Origin: Ceratothoa steindachneri
Lineage: Eukaryota > Arthropoda > Malacostraca > Isopoda > Cymothoidae
Length of the DNA: 64,000 nucleotides
Direction: 5' to 3'
NCBI GenBank assembly: GCA_963969495.1
Contig: OZ018322.1
Location: 159,054,848 to 159,118,847, forward strand
Below the pieces are notes generated by a model that saw only the letters and a list, made by a program, of their open reading frames with translations, was not told the origin of the DNA and searched no databases. The first letter of the stretch is position 1. Each line of letters starts with the position of its first letter. A program made the translations under genes and the position numbers. Positions 62,152-64,000 of this stretch are shown one piece after another.

Positions 62152-64000
62152 CCTATCTTGCAATATTAAAGAAAGTTAATAATTGATCTATACTCTAGTT
62201 TATGATACATATCTGATAAAAACCCGAATTCAATATTTCTTCTGCTTTGTCAAATCCTTCAAAAATGTACATCAAAATCCGTCAAACATTTTTTTTGTAT
62301 CTTGTTCAAAATTAAATAGGCAACCACACGGGTGATTTCATATACCACTGCAAAACGTTTTAGAGGAGGTAAATGATAAGAAAAGTATGAACACAAATCG
62401 TCATTATCAGATCGTAAATTCAAAATGATGATTATTTAGGATTGACCAAATCTTAAAACGGAACAAAACAAAAGGATAAAAACAAGTAATAATAAAACTT
62501 CGTATAGTCTTTTATCCTAGACTAAGGACTCGCATGCTTACGATTTTATCAATGGGTCATTAAAAGCCGGAAAAGAATAAAACACCTTTTATTGGCATTT
62601 GTGAAGCAACCATGACTCTCTTCACGATGTTCTCGTATGAAAAATGCATGAAGTCTTTGCTTCAAAGGATTAGGTGATATTCGAGAATTTATGACCTTTT
62701 CGCCGCGAGATTCACAAGGGTGAGTTTAAGGATATGAAAAAACGGCCTTTTCCTCATCGAATGTCTCCTATTTACACTGAAGTAAAACCGTAAACACGAA
62801 TAACCATAAACGGATATGATTTTCCACGTAGACATGGCAAACCATTGCAATTATTGTATTGATGACCTTCTGACAAAGTGAGAAACTGTCGCAAAATGGA
62901 TAATACTAAATTACACATAAAACAACCAAGGAGACAGGGAAATAGTAAGTATAGTTAAAACGCAACCAAATCATTTTATTGGAGAGAATATTGCCAAAAA
63001 TTGCATGAGCTATGCACTTTCAATTTCCTATTTTGATTTCCTGCTACTCTCCCTTTCTCTAGCTGAATTTCCCTCACAATGCCCTAATGAAAAGACCATT
63101 AAATATTTTTTCATAATCAAATTAATTAAAAATCGGACTCAATAGGTCCATATATGAATAATATATTACTAATTTGAACATGATTTATTGCTCCAACACT
63201 ATAAAACAAGGAAACTTTTCTGTTTCACCTTAAAACTGGAGTAATTCCTTCTCTTTGCTCTTGTGCCCAGACTTATTCTCAAAAGCACCTTAATTGTATT
63301 CATTCTAAACATATCTATTTGACGAAATTTTTATCAATTTTTGGTAACAACTACTTTTGCAGGATACCGACGAATTTCCATTTACTCATCGAAGGTGGAT
63401 TTAGGGAGGTGGGAGACTTGTGCTCAATCATTATGCTCTGATTTGCTCTAGACGAGGAAGGTAATTTTTAACATAATTTTATTCTCTTGGGAAACAAATA
63501 GCCCTGAGTGTTGCCAAGCAAACCAACCGAAAATAGATATCATAATATCTTTTCCCATAAGAGCTTTCCTCCAGCAGCTACAAGTCTAGCGCAGAGGGCC
63601 ACCCCACTTAAATTTTATTGCTTCGAGAAGACTTGCAAGGGAATAAACTAACGATAACTCATCCGCTTCTGAAACCAACTAGGCTCTTTCTCTACCCCTT
63701 GAGAGAGAGAGCATGTGAGGCAGAGCCTTCTCGCGTTTCACTATGATTTATGCTCGTGCGCTAATTCTCAATATGATCATCATCCCTACCGATGCACCGC
63801 TACCCCTGCCTTCCATTCACCGGTACCCTCCTTCAGGACTTTTTCTCCAAGTATGTCTCAAACGGTTGCTTTTTTCACTCTCATGAGGGAGTCTAGAAAG
63901 GTGCTACCAGGCAGAGGTGTGCGCAATACAGTCTCAGACCTTGCATTCTACGTGGATTATTTGGAAATCACTTTCTTCTTTTAATATGCTGACATATCAG
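62152..64000. other. No gene recognised
   Basis: AT-rich DNA. The last frame (63715-63984 plus, 89 codons, Ser/Pro/His-rich at first) shows no domain. Confidence 0.45.

Overview
This is eukaryotic, AT-rich DNA, most likely from an animal and probably an arthropod. That reading rests on long (TA)n microsatellites and on the element set: Polinton/Maverick, mariner, piggyBac, Penelope-like, Ty3/gypsy, a non-LTR LINE and foldback-like elements. Two further degenerate protein families resemble repetitive families I associate with arthropod genomes. No rRNA, tRNA, CRISPR array or intact host gene could be supported. Every recognisable coding stretch is broken by stops or frameshifts, so the window is a graveyard of mobile elements.

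Layout. 1-6.9 kb: nothing recognisable. 6.9-9.4 kb: a foldback-like element with 280-bp, almost identical inverted arms around inverted arrays of a ~110-130 bp module. 13.4-14.8 kb (minus): Ty3/gypsy reverse transcriptase plus RNase H. 14.9-22.0 kb: a Polinton/Maverick remnant. Integrase, an unidentified ~180-codon frame, two small conserved genes and a packaging ATPase lie on the minus strand. The protein-primed DNA polymerase B lies divergently on the plus strand. 24.4-26.5 kb (minus): a Penelope-like RT, with a GIY-YIG endonuclease remnant upstream of it across a (TA)n tract. 28.2-29.6 kb (minus): unrecognised coding-like sequence. 30.3-32.2 kb (plus): a piggyBac-like element. 35.1-35.6 kb: a solo copy of the foldback module. 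37.8-38.9 kb (minus): a LINE RT. 39.3-42.0 kb (plus): a second piggyBac, its N-terminal part duplicated as a hairpin. 42.0-43.1 kb (minus): a pseudogene of an uncharacterised family with a GCDGT motif. 44.5-46.2 kb: another foldback pair. 47.4-48.0 and 61.8-62.2 kb: two copies of one dispersed repeat. 49.2-49.9 kb (plus): a second Penelope-like fragment. 52.3-58.6 kb (minus): three decayed copies of one uncharacterised protein family, the middle one split by a 942-bp mariner.

The clearest structural results are four. The Polinton gene set keeps a coherent divergent arrangement around a likely shared promoter region. The mariner sits at a TA site inside the repetitive gene copy, and the host protein frame resumes on its far side. 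Three long inverted-repeat pairs occur in one window. The orphan families at 42 kb and 52-58 kb look like proteins of mobile elements that I cannot name. All names come from reading motifs by eye; no database search was run.
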